The notes beneath the pieces were generated by a model. It was not told where the DNA came from. It worked only from the letters and a program-made list of their open reading frames with translations, and did no database searches. The position numbers were made by a program, and so were the translations under genes. Shown piece by piece: positions 17,337 to 25,778 of a DNA stretch of 64,000 nucleotides. How positions within the stretch are numbered: position 1 is the first letter of the stretch; each line of letters starts with the position of its first letter. Source of the DNA: QHXQ01 sp036389395 (GTDB taxonomy: Bacteria; Acidobacteriota; Blastocatellia; Pyrinomonadales; Pyrinomonadaceae); NCBI GenBank assembly GCA_036389395.1, contig DASVPY010000031.1, positions 173,755 through 237,754 of the forward strand. The letters are read 5' to 3'.

Positions 17337-17464
17337 CCTGAATCGCTCAAGCCTCCGTGCGTCCTCTGTGTCCTCTGTGTCTCGGTGGTGAATCTGGTCA
17401 CAGCGGCGTTCACCACAGAGGCACAGAGCGCACAGAGGTAGCACGGAGGCTTGAGCGATTCAGG
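17337..17464. repeat. 24-bp perfect inverted repeat enclosing CACAGAG words (copy 3)
   Basis: Outer arms 17337-17360 and 17441-17464 are exact reverse complements (right arm begins GCACGGAGGCTTGAGCGATT). Inside are CTCTGTGTC words and their CACAGAGG complements. A copy of the right arm with two mismatches stands alone at 36752-36778, showing that the outer arm is itself a dispersed sequence. Confidence 0.9.
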
Positions 17465-17489
17465 CCACCGCTCAAAGTTCGGTCGGCTG

Positions 17490-18680
17490 TCAGGTGGTGG
17501 GGCGCGTGCGTTGCGCCTTGGCGTCCTGCTTGCGGCGGTACATGGCGGAGTCGGCCTGTTCGATGCCCTGCTGCAAGTCGGCGAGCGTGGCGAAGCCGGC
17601 GAGGCCGTAGGAGACTGTGATGGCGACCGGCGCGGCCACGCGCTGCAAGCGCGTCTCGGCGAGCGGCGTGTTGAGAAACTCCATGCGCTTGCGCGCCTCC
17701 GGTTCGGGCAGCCCGAAGAGCAGCAGCAGGAACTCGTCGCCGCCCCAGCGGAAGAGCATGTCGTCGGCGCGCACCAACGCGCGCACGGCGCTGGCGACCG
17801 CGCGGATCGCCTCGTCGCCCGCCGCGTGCCCGTGCGTGTCGTTGATCGGCTTCAGGTTGTCTATGTCTATGACGACGACGCAGCCGCCCGCGTCATTGCC
17901 CGGCGCGTCGGCGCGCGCCAGCAGCGAATGGAAGGCGTGCCGGTTGAACGCCTGCGTCAGCGGATCGACGCGCGCCATCAACTCCAAGCGGTCGCGCGCC
18001 GCCGTCAGCTCGCGGTTCGCCGCTTCGACCTCGCGGCGCACGCCCTCCATCAGCACCATGACCGTGCCGAAGCCGAGCAGGATTTCCAGGATGAGATCGA
18101 AGATGGACGTGTACTTCAAATAAGCCGCCGGCACGATGTAGCCCCAGATGCCGGAGCGCGCGCCGAAGACCGGCACGTAGTGCGCGAAGTTGACGGCCAA
18201 GAGCGCCAGCGCCACCGACATCACGCGCACGCCCGGACTCGCCGCCGCGCCGCGCCACGCGGGTCTGAGTTGCCACAGCGCCGCGGCGAAGAACGCCGCC
18301 ATCACGGCCGCCTGCGCCATGAACAGGTTGTTGAAGTCGTCGGACAGGAAGGGCAGCGACGCGGCCAGCGCGGCGAGCGGCGCGAGCCAGAGGAAGTCGC
18401 GGCGCGCGAGCGGCCGCCCCGCGGCCTGCTCGCGGCAGCCGGCGGTGAACATGAAGCCGAACAGGTATTCGCCGAGGAAGTAGCAGGCGTAACCGGGGCG
18501 CGTCCAAGTTCCCCAGTGGAAGGCGACGATCAGGCTGGCGAGCGCCGCCGAGAGGCACGTCCAGGCCACCGTCCAGTAGCGCAGCGCGCGCGAGCGGATC
18601 GAGCGCATGATGAAGAACGAGAGCAGCGTCACCAGGACGATGCCGACGCACTGTATGACCAGACCGACTGACGCGTCCAT
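17490..18680 (-). CDS. Membrane-bound diguanylate cyclase (GGDEF)
   Basis: A 396-residue protein. About six or seven transmembrane segments occupy residues 1-215, followed by a short helical linker and a GGDEF domain. The substrate motif is DIDNLKPINDTHGHAAGDEA and the active-site loop RWGGDEF has GGDEF at 313-317, so it is predicted to be catalytically active and to make c-di-GMP from two GTP. I see no RxxD inhibitory site directly before GGDEF. The N-terminal membrane part likely senses an unknown signal. Nothing adjacent suggests the target process. Confidence 0.93.
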   Translation of the reverse strand: MDASVGLVIQCVGIVLVTLLSFFIMRSIRSRALRYWTVAWTCLSAALASLIVAFHWGTWTRPGYACYFLGEYLFGFMFTAGCREQAAGRPLARRDFLWLAPLAALAASLPFLSDDFNNLFMAQAAVMAAFFAAALWQLRPAWRGAAASPGVRVMSVALALLAVNFAHYVPVFGARSGIWGYIVPAAYLKYTSIFDLILEILLGFGTVMVLMEGVRREVEAANRELTAARDRLELMARVDPLTQAFNRHAFHSLLARADAPGNDAGGCVVVIDIDNLKPINDTHGHAAGDEAIRAVASAVRALVRADDMLFRWGGDEFLLLLFGLPEPEARKRMEFLNTPLAETRLQRVAAPVAITVSYGLAGFATLADLQQGIEQADSAMYRRKQDAKAQRTRPTT

Positions 18681-18850
18681 ACGATACCCGTTGGCGTCCG
18701 TGAGACTGAGCAGGGGCGAGCGCGACCGTTAGGCACGGCGCGCGGCGAGAGAACGACGGGCGACTGCGGCCCGCCGCAACCATTCTAGCGAATCGCCGGG
18801 CGCGCGCGCCAGAGATTTTTCCGCGGCGTTGAGGGTGGCGTGCGGCCGGT

Positions 18851-18905
18851 CTCACACAGAGTACACAGAGTACACAGTTAAGACTCTCTGTGTACTCTGT
18901 GTTGA
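18851..18905. repeat. CACAGAG word-type inverted repeat (copy 4, short)
   Basis: Left arm has CACACAGAG, TACACAGAG and TACACAG; right arm has CTCTGTG, TACTCTGTG and ends GTGTTGA. It is the shortest copy of the family here. The flank GCGGCCGGTC is shared with other copies. Confidence 0.85.
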
Positions 18906-18930
18906 TCTGTTCGTCCGTTAAGAAGCCGCC

Positions 18931-20700
18931 TCAGTTGCGCGCGCTCTGGTGGGCGAGGCGTTGGGCGGTCTCGACGAGCGAGACGAACTCGGCGCGGTAG
19001 CCGTGCGGGTCTTGCGCCGCCGCGCCGCGCGCGACCGCCGCGACGTTGTCGTAGGTGGCCGCGCCCTTGTAACGCGAGTCGCGCAGCAGCAGCCCGAAGG
19101 CGGCGACCGAGGCGGCGAAGCGGAAATTGTCCGAAGTCTTCTGCCAGTCGGCGGCGCGGTCGGCCGCGCCCGCGCTCAAGAGCTTGCTCTCGTCGGCGGC
19201 CGGCTCCTTGTAGCGAATCTTAATGGTCAACAACTCGTCCGAGTCGGCGCGCGCCGACGGGCGCGGCGGCGTCTGGTACTTGAGCGGATCGACGCCGGGG
19301 CGCGCCCAACTTTGGCCCGCGGGCACGACCTCGTAGAGCGCCGTGACGGAGTGGCCCGCGCCGATCTCGCCCGCGTCCTTCGTGTCGTCGTTGAAGTCCT
19401 CGTCGCGCAGCAGGCGGTTCTCGTAGCCGATCAGGCGGTAGGCGGCGGCGCGCGCGGGGTTGAATTCGAGTTGCAGCTTCACGTCCTTGGCGATGGTGGC
19501 GAGCGTGCCGCCGACCTGTTGACCCAAGACCTTGCGCGCCTCGGCCGCGGTGTCAATGTAGGCGTAGTTGCCGTTGCCCTTGTCGGCCAACTGCTCCATC
19601 GTCGCGTCCTTGTAGTTGCCCGTGCCGAAGCCGAGCACGGAGAGGAAGACGCCCGTCTGCCGCTTCTCTTCGACGAGCCGCGTCAGCTCGCCCGCGTTCG
19701 TCACGCCGACGTTGAAGTCGCCGTCCGTGGCGAGGACGACGCGGTTGATGCCGCCTTGGATGAAGTTGTCGGCGGCGACGCGGTAGGCGAGCTGTATGCC
19801 CGCGCCGCCGTTGGTCGAGCCGCCGGCTTCGAGGCGGTCGAGCGCGGCGAGTATCTCGCCCTTGCGGTCGCCCGCCGTCGAGTCGAGCACCAGCCCGCTG
19901 TTGCCGGCGTAGACGACGATGGCGACGCGGTCGCGCGCGGTCAACTGTTCGGCGAGCGCGGCGAGCGCCGTCTTGACGAGCGGCAGCTTGTTCGGCTCGT
20001 TCATCGAGCCGGACACGTCGAGCAGGAAGACGAGGTTGGCGGGGGGCAACTGCCCGCGGTCGAGTTGCCGACCCTGGAGGCCGACGAGCACGAGCCGGTG
20101 CGTGCTGTCCCAGGGGCACTGCGCGACCTCGGTCGTGACGGAGAAGGGCGCGCCGCCGACCGGCTGCGGGTAGTCGTAGGAGAAATAGTTGATCAACTCT
20201 TCGACGCGGACGGCGTCCCTGGGCGGCAGGCGGCCTTCGGTGAGGAAGCGGCGCGTGTTGCTGTAAGAGGCCGTGTCCACGTCAATCGAGAAGGTCGAGA
20301 GCGGCGCGCGCGCCACGTCAATGAACGGGTTCTCCTCGATGCGGTTGTACGCCTCCGTGTCGCCGCGCTCGTACTGCTCGGCGCGGCGCGCGCGCTCCGA
20401 CTCCTCGTCGCGCAGCCCGTACGTGAACTCGCCCTGCCGCTCGACCTTGGCGGCGGCCGGGTTGGCGGCCGGTTGCGGCGAGTTACTCGTCGTGGTCGGC
20501 TGGGTCGCCACTGGCGGCTGGTTGGGCACGCCCGTGTGCGCGTCTTGCCGCGCGCTCTGGCGCGTGCAGGACGAGAGCAGCAGCGCGGCGCTCACGCAGA
20601 GCGCGAGCCAGCGCAGGCGCGCGCTGCGGGCGAGACTGCGGGGGAAGCGGGAGCGGCGCGCGAAGCGGCGGCGCGCGGCGCGGGGCGTGACTGGGCGCAT
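18931..20700 (-). CDS. VWA-domain lipoprotein (YfbK-like, DUF3520 C-terminus)
   Basis: A 589-residue protein. The lipobox LLSSC puts the lipidated Cys at residue 45, so it is membrane-anchored. After a low-complexity linker come a von Willebrand N-terminal region (ENPFIDVARAPLSTFSIDVD), a VWA domain with the metal-ion site DVSGSMN around residue 230 and the TDGDFNVG loop, and a DUF3520-type C-terminal domain ending in SLVETAQRLAHQS. Members of this group are envelope proteins of unknown role. The ATG is preceded by AGGAGG. Codon use matches the surrounding genes. Confidence 0.9.
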   Translation of the reverse strand: MRPVTPRAARRRFARRSRFPRSLARSARLRWLALCVSAALLLSSCTRQSARQDAHTGVPNQPPVATQPTTTSNSPQPAANPAAAKVERQGEFTYGLRDEESERARRAEQYERGDTEAYNRIEENPFIDVARAPLSTFSIDVDTASYSNTRRFLTEGRLPPRDAVRVEELINYFSYDYPQPVGGAPFSVTTEVAQCPWDSTHRLVLVGLQGRQLDRGQLPPANLVFLLDVSGSMNEPNKLPLVKTALAALAEQLTARDRVAIVVYAGNSGLVLDSTAGDRKGEILAALDRLEAGGSTNGGAGIQLAYRVAADNFIQGGINRVVLATDGDFNVGVTNAGELTRLVEEKRQTGVFLSVLGFGTGNYKDATMEQLADKGNGNYAYIDTAAEARKVLGQQVGGTLATIAKDVKLQLEFNPARAAAYRLIGYENRLLRDEDFNDDTKDAGEIGAGHSVTALYEVVPAGQSWARPGVDPLKYQTPPRPSARADSDELLTIKIRYKEPAADESKLLSAGAADRAADWQKTSDNFRFAASVAAFGLLLRDSRYKGAATYDNVAAVARGAAAQDPHGYRAEFVSLVETAQRLAHQSARN

Positions 20701-20857
20701 GTTCGTGAATCCTCCTGCGGTGCGTTGCGGCGGCTTGCGTTCAAACTAACCTTGCCGGCCACTTGAATGCGCGCGGCCCGCGAAACTTGCACGCAACACG
20801 AACGAAAGGCCCGCGCGGCTGCGCGCCGACGCTTCGCTGCGGCGACGCCGCGCCGCG

Positions 20858-21385
20858 TCAGCGTTTCGGTGCGTGCTCGACGACGACGGGCGTGGCCGTC
20901 TTGATGTCGAGGTCGCCGAGCCGTTCGGCGGGCGGGTCGCTCTCGGTCGAGACGAGCACGCGCGCGTACAGGTTGCCGCGGGCGGCGACCGCCTCGGCGC
21001 ACCAGTCGCACGGCCCTTCGGCCGTCAGCGTCACGCGGTCGCCGTGCGCGAAGGGGCGGCGCACCGAGAGCGGCGGCCCCCCCCAGAGCATGTACTCCGG
21101 CCCGGTCGAGGTGTAGAGGTGCGTGAAGACGTAGAGGCGTTCGGGCGCGGGCGCGCGCGGGTCGCGCTCGACCGTCACCTGCGTGTACGTCCGCCCGCGC
21201 ACGGCGTCGAAGACGACCTGCACGGCTTGGTTGGCCAACACGCCCGGCGGGGCGGCGGTCACGACGGGCGGCGCGGGCGGCTGCGTGTCGGCGGGCCGCG
21301 TCGTGAGCAGACGCACGCACAGCAGCGCGGCCGTCAGCGTGACAAGAAAGATGAGCGGGCGGGCGATAAGCTTCAGCATCCTCAT
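20858..21385 (-). CDS. Hypothetical membrane-anchored protein
   Basis: A 175-residue protein with one N-terminal transmembrane segment (about residues 5-27, PLIFLVTLTAALLCVRLL), a Pro/Ala linker and a soluble beta-rich part with a CDWC pair near residue 126. I do not recognise the family. The start is supported by AGGAG seven bases upstream. The gene lies between the VWA lipoprotein and the DUF1287 lipoprotein on the same strand, but gaps of 157 and 43 bp leave operon membership open. Confidence 0.65.
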   Translation of the reverse strand: MRMLKLIARPLIFLVTLTAALLCVRLLTTRPADTQPPAPPVVTAAPPGVLANQAVQVVFDAVRGRTYTQVTVERDPRAPAPERLYVFTHLYTSTGPEYMLWGGPPLSVRRPFAHGDRVTLTAEGPCDWCAEAVAARGNLYARVLVSTESDPPAERLGDLDIKTATPVVVEHAPKR

Positions 21386-21428
21386 GGCGCAACTCCTGAC
21401 GCGAAGAACTCCGGGCTGCTCAAAGAGT

Positions 21429-22199
21429 CTACCCTTGAACGCGCGGCGCGGGCGATCTTTGCACGGCGCGGCGGGCGCGCGGCGTTGGCTTAGGGGGCGG
21501 CGGCGGGCCTGTGTAGCGGTAGTGGCCCGTGACGGGCCAGGCGAAGAGGGCGTCTTCGATCTTCGGGCCCGCGCCGATGTTGTGCATGATCTGGTAGCGC
21601 GCCGGGTCTTCGTCCGAGGGCACGTCCACGACGAGACCGATGTGCGTCAGCCCGCCGTTCAAGACCCACGTCACGATGTCGCCGGGTTGGTAGGCGGCCG
21701 GGTCGGTCGTCGTGGGCAGCGGCTTGCCTTTGCGGGCGAAGAAGGTCATCAGGTTGGGCACGCGGCGGTGGTCTATGTTCGGGTCTGGGCGCGCGAGCTG
21801 GAAGGTGCGCGGGTAGGCGGCGAAGTTCGCGGCCATGTCCTCGTGGACTTCCTTCTGCAAGTCTACGCCGACGGCGCGGTAGGCGCGCACGACCTCGTCC
21901 GTGCACGCGCCGCGATCCGCCGGCACGTCGCCGCCGGGGTAAGCGATCTGGTAGTAAGAGCCATCGTAACGCACCTCGTGGTTGGTGCGCTCGACGGCGG
22001 CGGCGACGAGGCCGGCGAGGACGGGCGACTCGTAGACGGGCGTCGGGCGCGGGGCGGCCGGCTGTGTGGCGCGCGCGTTCGGGCCGGCGGTCGGGCGGCG
22101 CGCGCCGGCCTGTGGCGCGCAGGCCGCGGCGGCGCAGAGCGCGAGCCAGACGGGCCAGGCGCGGCGGCCGAGCAGCTTGTGTGTGCGGGTCGGCGTCAT
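21429..22199 (-). CDS. DUF1287 lipoprotein
   Basis: A 256-residue protein with a lipobox ending at Cys27 (LCAAAACAPQ). The DUF1287 core begins at GLVAAAVERTNHEVRYDGSY and includes GACTDEVVRAYRAVGVDLQK with its conserved Cys, and the GLTHIGLVVD histidine segment. This is a papain/NlpC-P60-like arrangement (Cys then His). A peptidoglycan-related hydrolase activity is plausible from the fold, not shown. The C-terminal 30 residues are Pro/Arg-rich. It is immediately followed on the same strand by the 175-residue protein. Confidence 0.88.
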   Translation of the reverse strand: MTPTRTHKLLGRRAWPVWLALCAAAACAPQAGARRPTAGPNARATQPAAPRPTPVYESPVLAGLVAAAVERTNHEVRYDGSYYQIAYPGGDVPADRGACTDEVVRAYRAVGVDLQKEVHEDMAANFAAYPRTFQLARPDPNIDHRRVPNLMTFFARKGKPLPTTTDPAAYQPGDIVTWVLNGGLTHIGLVVDVPSDEDPARYQIMHNIGAGPKIEDALFAWPVTGHYRYTGPPPPPKPTPRARRAVQRSPAPRVQG

Positions 22200-22216
22200 G
22201 CCACGCTATACGCCGG

Positions 22217-22663
22217 CTAGCGCGCCTTGGTTTGCCGTGTCTCGCAGAACTGCTGGACTTGCTGGAAGAGCTGGTTGCAGTAGTTGTCGCCGTTCATGCC
22301 GACCTCGCGGCACTGCTGCACGACCCACGCGCCGCTCTTCATAAACTCGGTGCGGGCGGGCACGGCGTCGCAGAAGCCGGGCGTGGGCCGGCTCGCTTCG
22401 AGGCAGGCGCGCAGGAACAGGTTGTGGCCGATGGCCGCGCTGAAGCCCCGCTCGCGCTTGGCGCGCGCCACCGCTTCCGTCAAGCAGCCCTGGTTGTCTG
22501 TGTGCGCGCCGAGTTCGCGCCCCTCGTCCATCGCGCGTTTGCCCGACTGCAACAACTCGTCTTTGTGGTTCGTCCACCAGTAGTAACCCGCGCCCGCGCC
22601 CACGGCCACGAGCAGCAGCAGGCAGACGCCGACGATCACGATCACCTTCAGCACAGTGTTCAC
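22217..22663 (-). CDS. Small membrane-anchored cysteine-rich protein
   Basis: A 148-residue protein with one N-terminal transmembrane helix (VLKVIVIVGVCLLLLVAVGA) and a periplasmic part with five cysteines, including CLTEA, ACLEA, FCDAV, QCREV, YCNQL and FCETR. These could form disulfides. I chose the GTG start at 22663 since GAGGTG stands seven bases upstream and the helix follows directly. The family is not recognised. It ends 17 bp before the DUF1287 gene's start region, which suggests co-transcription. Confidence 0.65.
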   Translation of the reverse strand: MNTVLKVIVIVGVCLLLLVAVGAGAGYYWWTNHKDELLQSGKRAMDEGRELGAHTDNQGCLTEAVARAKRERGFSAAIGHNLFLRACLEASRPTPGFCDAVPARTEFMKSGAWVVQQCREVGMNGDNYCNQLFQQVQQFCETRQTKAR

Positions 22664-22765
22664 GCAACGCACCTCGCAAAGCCGGCGGCTCGGTCGAACT
22701 CGCGCGGCAGCGTAAGGCCAACCGCGCGCCCGGCGCAACAGACGGCGCGCGGGGGCTGAATTTCG

Positions 22766-22798
22766 TTGACAAAGCGGGGCCGGCGTGGTTAGTTAGAT
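22766..22798 (+). promoter_or_regulatory. Weak sigma-70-like promoter candidate upstream of the secretin gene
   Basis: A perfect TTGACA lies at 22766-22771, but the best downstream hexamers (TTAGTT at 17 bp, TTAGAT at 21 bp) match the -10 consensus poorly. It is in the divergent gap 22664-22941, about 150 bases before the secretin start. Confidence 0.25.
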
Positions 22799-22941
22799 CA
22801 TGGCTGCGGGCCGCGCGCGTCGCGCGCCCGCGCCCGCCCCATTTACCCGGCGCTCCGGCCGGGAGCTTTAAGCACTCACCTCAAAATGTCTGTCCGGCGT
22901 CGCCCCGACGCCCCGCGCCCCAAGGAGTCTTTAAAAGTCAG

Positions 22942-25614
22942 ATGGCACGCCGCACCGCAACCCACGCGTCGCCCGCGCCGCCGCGCGCCGCCCGCACGCT
23001 GCTGCTGGCGCTCTGCGCCGCCGCCTGTCTGTTCATCGCGCCCGGCGTGGCCCGCGCCCAGCGCGGCGCGAAGAATTACAAGCAGGGCCTGCGCCACGAG
23101 CAGGCGCAGCAGTGGGAGCGCGCGGCGGAAGAGTTCGCGCTCGCCGTCGCCTCCGACCCGGCGAGCGCCGAGTACCAACTGCACTACCGCCGCGCCCTCT
23201 TCAACGCGTCGCAGACTTTAATGATGCAGGGGCGCGCGCTCGGCGAGCAGGGCGACTACACGGGCGCGTTCAACGCCTTCCGCCGCGCCGCCGGCTACGA
23301 CCCGCAGAACGAGCTGGCGCTCGCGCTCATGGAGCGCATGCTGCGGCTGCAACTCGACAAGGACAGCGCGCAGGGCGGCGGCGCGCGCAAGAACGACGGC
23401 GCGCAATCGAACGACGCCGACCGGGGGCCGGCAGCGCCCGGCGCGGACGCGCCCGCCGTCTACCGGCGGACGAGCGCGACCAGCGGCAGCGCCCGGCAGG
23501 ACGCCGCCGCCCCGGCGGGCACGGCCGAGCCGCTGCGCGTCATCAACTACAGCGGCGACCTCGAAGAGTTCATCCGCTTCATCGCCAAGCAGGTGAACGT
23601 CAACGTCGTCTTCGAGCGCGACTTCCCGAAGCGCGAGGTCAAGGTCGAGCTGAGCGACGTGACGGCGGCGCAGGCCCTCGATCACGTCTTCGTCGCGCAA
23701 GGTCTCTTCTTCCAGCGCCTCAGCCGCCACACCATCCTCGTCGCCGACGCCTCGAAGCGGCCGCAGTACCAGCAGCTCGTCGTCCGCACCTTCTACCTGT
23801 CGAACGCCGACCCGGCCGACGCACAGAAACTCATCCAGACGACCATCCCGCCGCAGGCCGGCCGGCAGACGGTCGTGGCCGTCAACAAGGCGACCAACAG
23901 CATGACCGTGCGCGACACGCCGGAGAACATGCGCCTCATCGCCGAACTGCTCAAGGGCATGGACAAGGGCCGCGCCGAGGTCGTCATTGACGTGAACATC
24001 TACGAGGTGTCGCGCTCCGACCTGATGCAGTTGGGCAACCAACTCGGCACGGACTCGTCGCTCCTGAACCTCGGCGGGCTGACCAAAGGCTTCAGCATCC
24101 TCGGCGGCAGCCGCGAGGTCTTGACCGCGGGCGCGGGCGCGCTCACCGCGCCGACCGCGCTCGGCGCGGCGCTCGTCTTCCCGTCTTCGTCCATCGCCGC
24201 CTTGCAGCGCCGCGAGCACACGCGGCTGCTCGCCTCGACGCAGCTCCACGCCTTCGACAGCGAGAAGTCCACGGCGCACATAGGCCAGCGCGTGCCCGTG
24301 CAGACCGCCAACGTCACGCCCTACTACGCGGCGGGCGGCGACGGCAACAACGCGCAGGGCAACGTCAATCAGGGCGTCTTCGGCGGCAACGGCTACCCGG
24401 TCATCCAGTACGAGAAGACGGGCTTGACGCTTGAGTTCACGCCGCAGGTCTTCCAGAACCTCGACGTGCAGGTGCGCATGACCATCAAGTCGAACGACGT
24501 GGCGAATCAGGGCGCGACGACGCTGACGCCGGTCTTCACCGAGCGCAACATCGAGGGCATGGCGCGCATCCAGAACAACCACACGATGATGATCGCGAGC
24601 GTGGCGCAGAACCAGCAATCGCGCGGCCGGCAAGGGTTGCCGGTGCTCGGCCTCGTGCCCGTGCTCGGTCAGTTCTTCACCGCGCCGCGGCGCAACGATC
24701 AGCAGACCGACATCATCATCGCCGTCACGCCGCACGTCCTGCGCGCGCCCTCGATCACGAGCGCCGACGAGCAGGCGCACCCCAGCGGCTCGCTGCAATT
24801 GCCCGACTCCGACTCATTGCAAGCACTGCTCGACGAGATCGGCCGCGACGAACAGATCGCCGCCGCGCGCTCTCTCCCCACGAACGCCGTCGTCGAGGTT
24901 ACACCGGCCGACGCGGCCAAAGTTGATCCCGCCGACGCGGTCAAAGTCGCGCCTGGCGACGCGCGCAACGCGGACGCGCCCGACTACACGTTCGTGCCCG
25001 CGCCGAAGGCGCTCGCCGAGCCGCAGCCCGCGAAGCCGGCGGGCGCGGCGGTCGTCAACAACCTGGCCCAAGTGCCTGTGCTGGCGTCGCTGGGTAACGA
25101 GCGGCCGGCGACGAGCGAGGCGAATGCACACGCCCCGGCGGTCGCGCCCGCGCAGCCGACGGAGACAGGCAACGCGAGTCCGCCCGCGGCGGCGACGAGC
25201 GCGGCGCTGCTGCGGCTGAGCCTTGAGCGGCCCGTGATGCGCGTGGGCGAACGGCAACAACTGCGCGTGTTCCTGAAGACGGACGCGCCGCTGGAATTAG
25301 TCTCGGCGGCGCTGCGCTTCGACCCGGCGGCGCTGGCGGTGCGCGCCGTCACGCCGGGCACGCTCTTCCCCGGCGCGCAGAGTGCGCCCGCCTACACGCA
25401 CTCGGTCAACGGCGGCGCGCTGCGCCTCTCCGTCATGCCGGCGGCGGGCGCGCAGGCGCTCACGGGCGCGGGCGTCCTCCTCGTCGTCGAGCTTGAGGCG
25501 TTGAAGACCGGCCCCGCCGTGCTCGACTTCACGGCGGGCGACGTGCTGTTGCTGCCGGCGGACGGGCGCAAGGTCGTACAGAAACTCGTGCCCGCTGAAG
25601 TCAGCGTGCAGTAG
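22942..25614 (+). CDS. Secretin (GspD/PilQ-type) with C-terminal cohesin domain
   Basis: An 890-residue outer-membrane pore subunit. A signal peptide ends near GVARAQ (about 35). Two or three TPR-like helices follow (about 36-130), then a secretin short N-domain (INYSGDLEEFIRFIAKQVNV), an N-domain pair before FVVRTFYLSNADPADAQKLI-like sequence, and the secretin barrel with VPVLGLVPVLGQFF preceding TDIIIAVTPHVLR (about 560-610). After a low-complexity linker, the last 140 residues form a cohesin-like domain (LRLSLERPVMRVGERQQLRV). It would export folded protein, pili or phage-like particles; no other type II or IV genes are in this window. A strong hairpin follows the stop. Confidence 0.9.
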   Translation: MARRTATHASPAPPRAARTLLLALCAAACLFIAPGVARAQRGAKNYKQGLRHEQAQQWERAAEEFALAVASDPASAEYQLHYRRALFNASQTLMMQGRALGEQGDYTGAFNAFRRAAGYDPQNELALALMERMLRLQLDKDSAQGGGARKNDGAQSNDADRGPAAPGADAPAVYRRTSATSGSARQDAAAPAGTAEPLRVINYSGDLEEFIRFIAKQVNVNVVFERDFPKREVKVELSDVTAAQALDHVFVAQGLFFQRLSRHTILVADASKRPQYQQLVVRTFYLSNADPADAQKLIQTTIPPQAGRQTVVAVNKATNSMTVRDTPENMRLIAELLKGMDKGRAEVVIDVNIYEVSRSDLMQLGNQLGTDSSLLNLGGLTKGFSILGGSREVLTAGAGALTAPTALGAALVFPSSSIAALQRREHTRLLASTQLHAFDSEKSTAHIGQRVPVQTANVTPYYAAGGDGNNAQGNVNQGVFGGNGYPVIQYEKTGLTLEFTPQVFQNLDVQVRMTIKSNDVANQGATTLTPVFTERNIEGMARIQNNHTMMIASVAQNQQSRGRQGLPVLGLVPVLGQFFTAPRRNDQQTDIIIAVTPHVLRAPSITSADEQAHPSGSLQLPDSDSLQALLDEIGRDEQIAAARSLPTNAVVEVTPADAAKVDPADAVKVAPGDARNADAPDYTFVPAPKALAEPQPAKPAGAAVVNNLAQVPVLASLGNERPATSEANAHAPAVAPAQPTETGNASPPAAATSAALLRLSLERPVMRVGERQQLRVFLKTDAPLELVSAALRFDPAALAVRAVTPGTLFPGAQSAPAYTHSVNGGALRLSVMPAAGAQALTGAGVLLVVELEALKTGPAVLDFTAGDVLLLPADGRKVVQKLVPAEVSVQ

Positions 25615-25636
25615 GCCAGATTTCGGCCAGAACTAA

Positions 25637-25674
25637 AGAGCGCCGGCCCCTCCGCGCGGAGGGCCGGCGCTCTT
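25637..25674 (+). terminator. Hairpin terminator after the secretin gene
   Basis: AAGAGCGCCGGCCC pairs with GGGCCGGCGCTCTT over a short TCCGCGCGGA top. The stem is strong and directly follows the stop codon by about 20 bases. There is no U-run; the sequence continues TGGCTTAA, so termination efficiency is uncertain. Confidence 0.75.
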
Positions 25675-25778
25675 GGCTTAACTAGGAACGCGGGGGGTGA
25701 TAAGTTATTATCTGTCCATCATCCGACACTAGAATTCAGGCAGACCGCTGCCGCGCGCGTGGCCCGCGCGGGGACGAG

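Noticed and set aside
25621..25674. Riboswitch or small RNA at the secretin end
   Set aside because: A simple strong stem explains the sequence; there is no multi-helix architecture.
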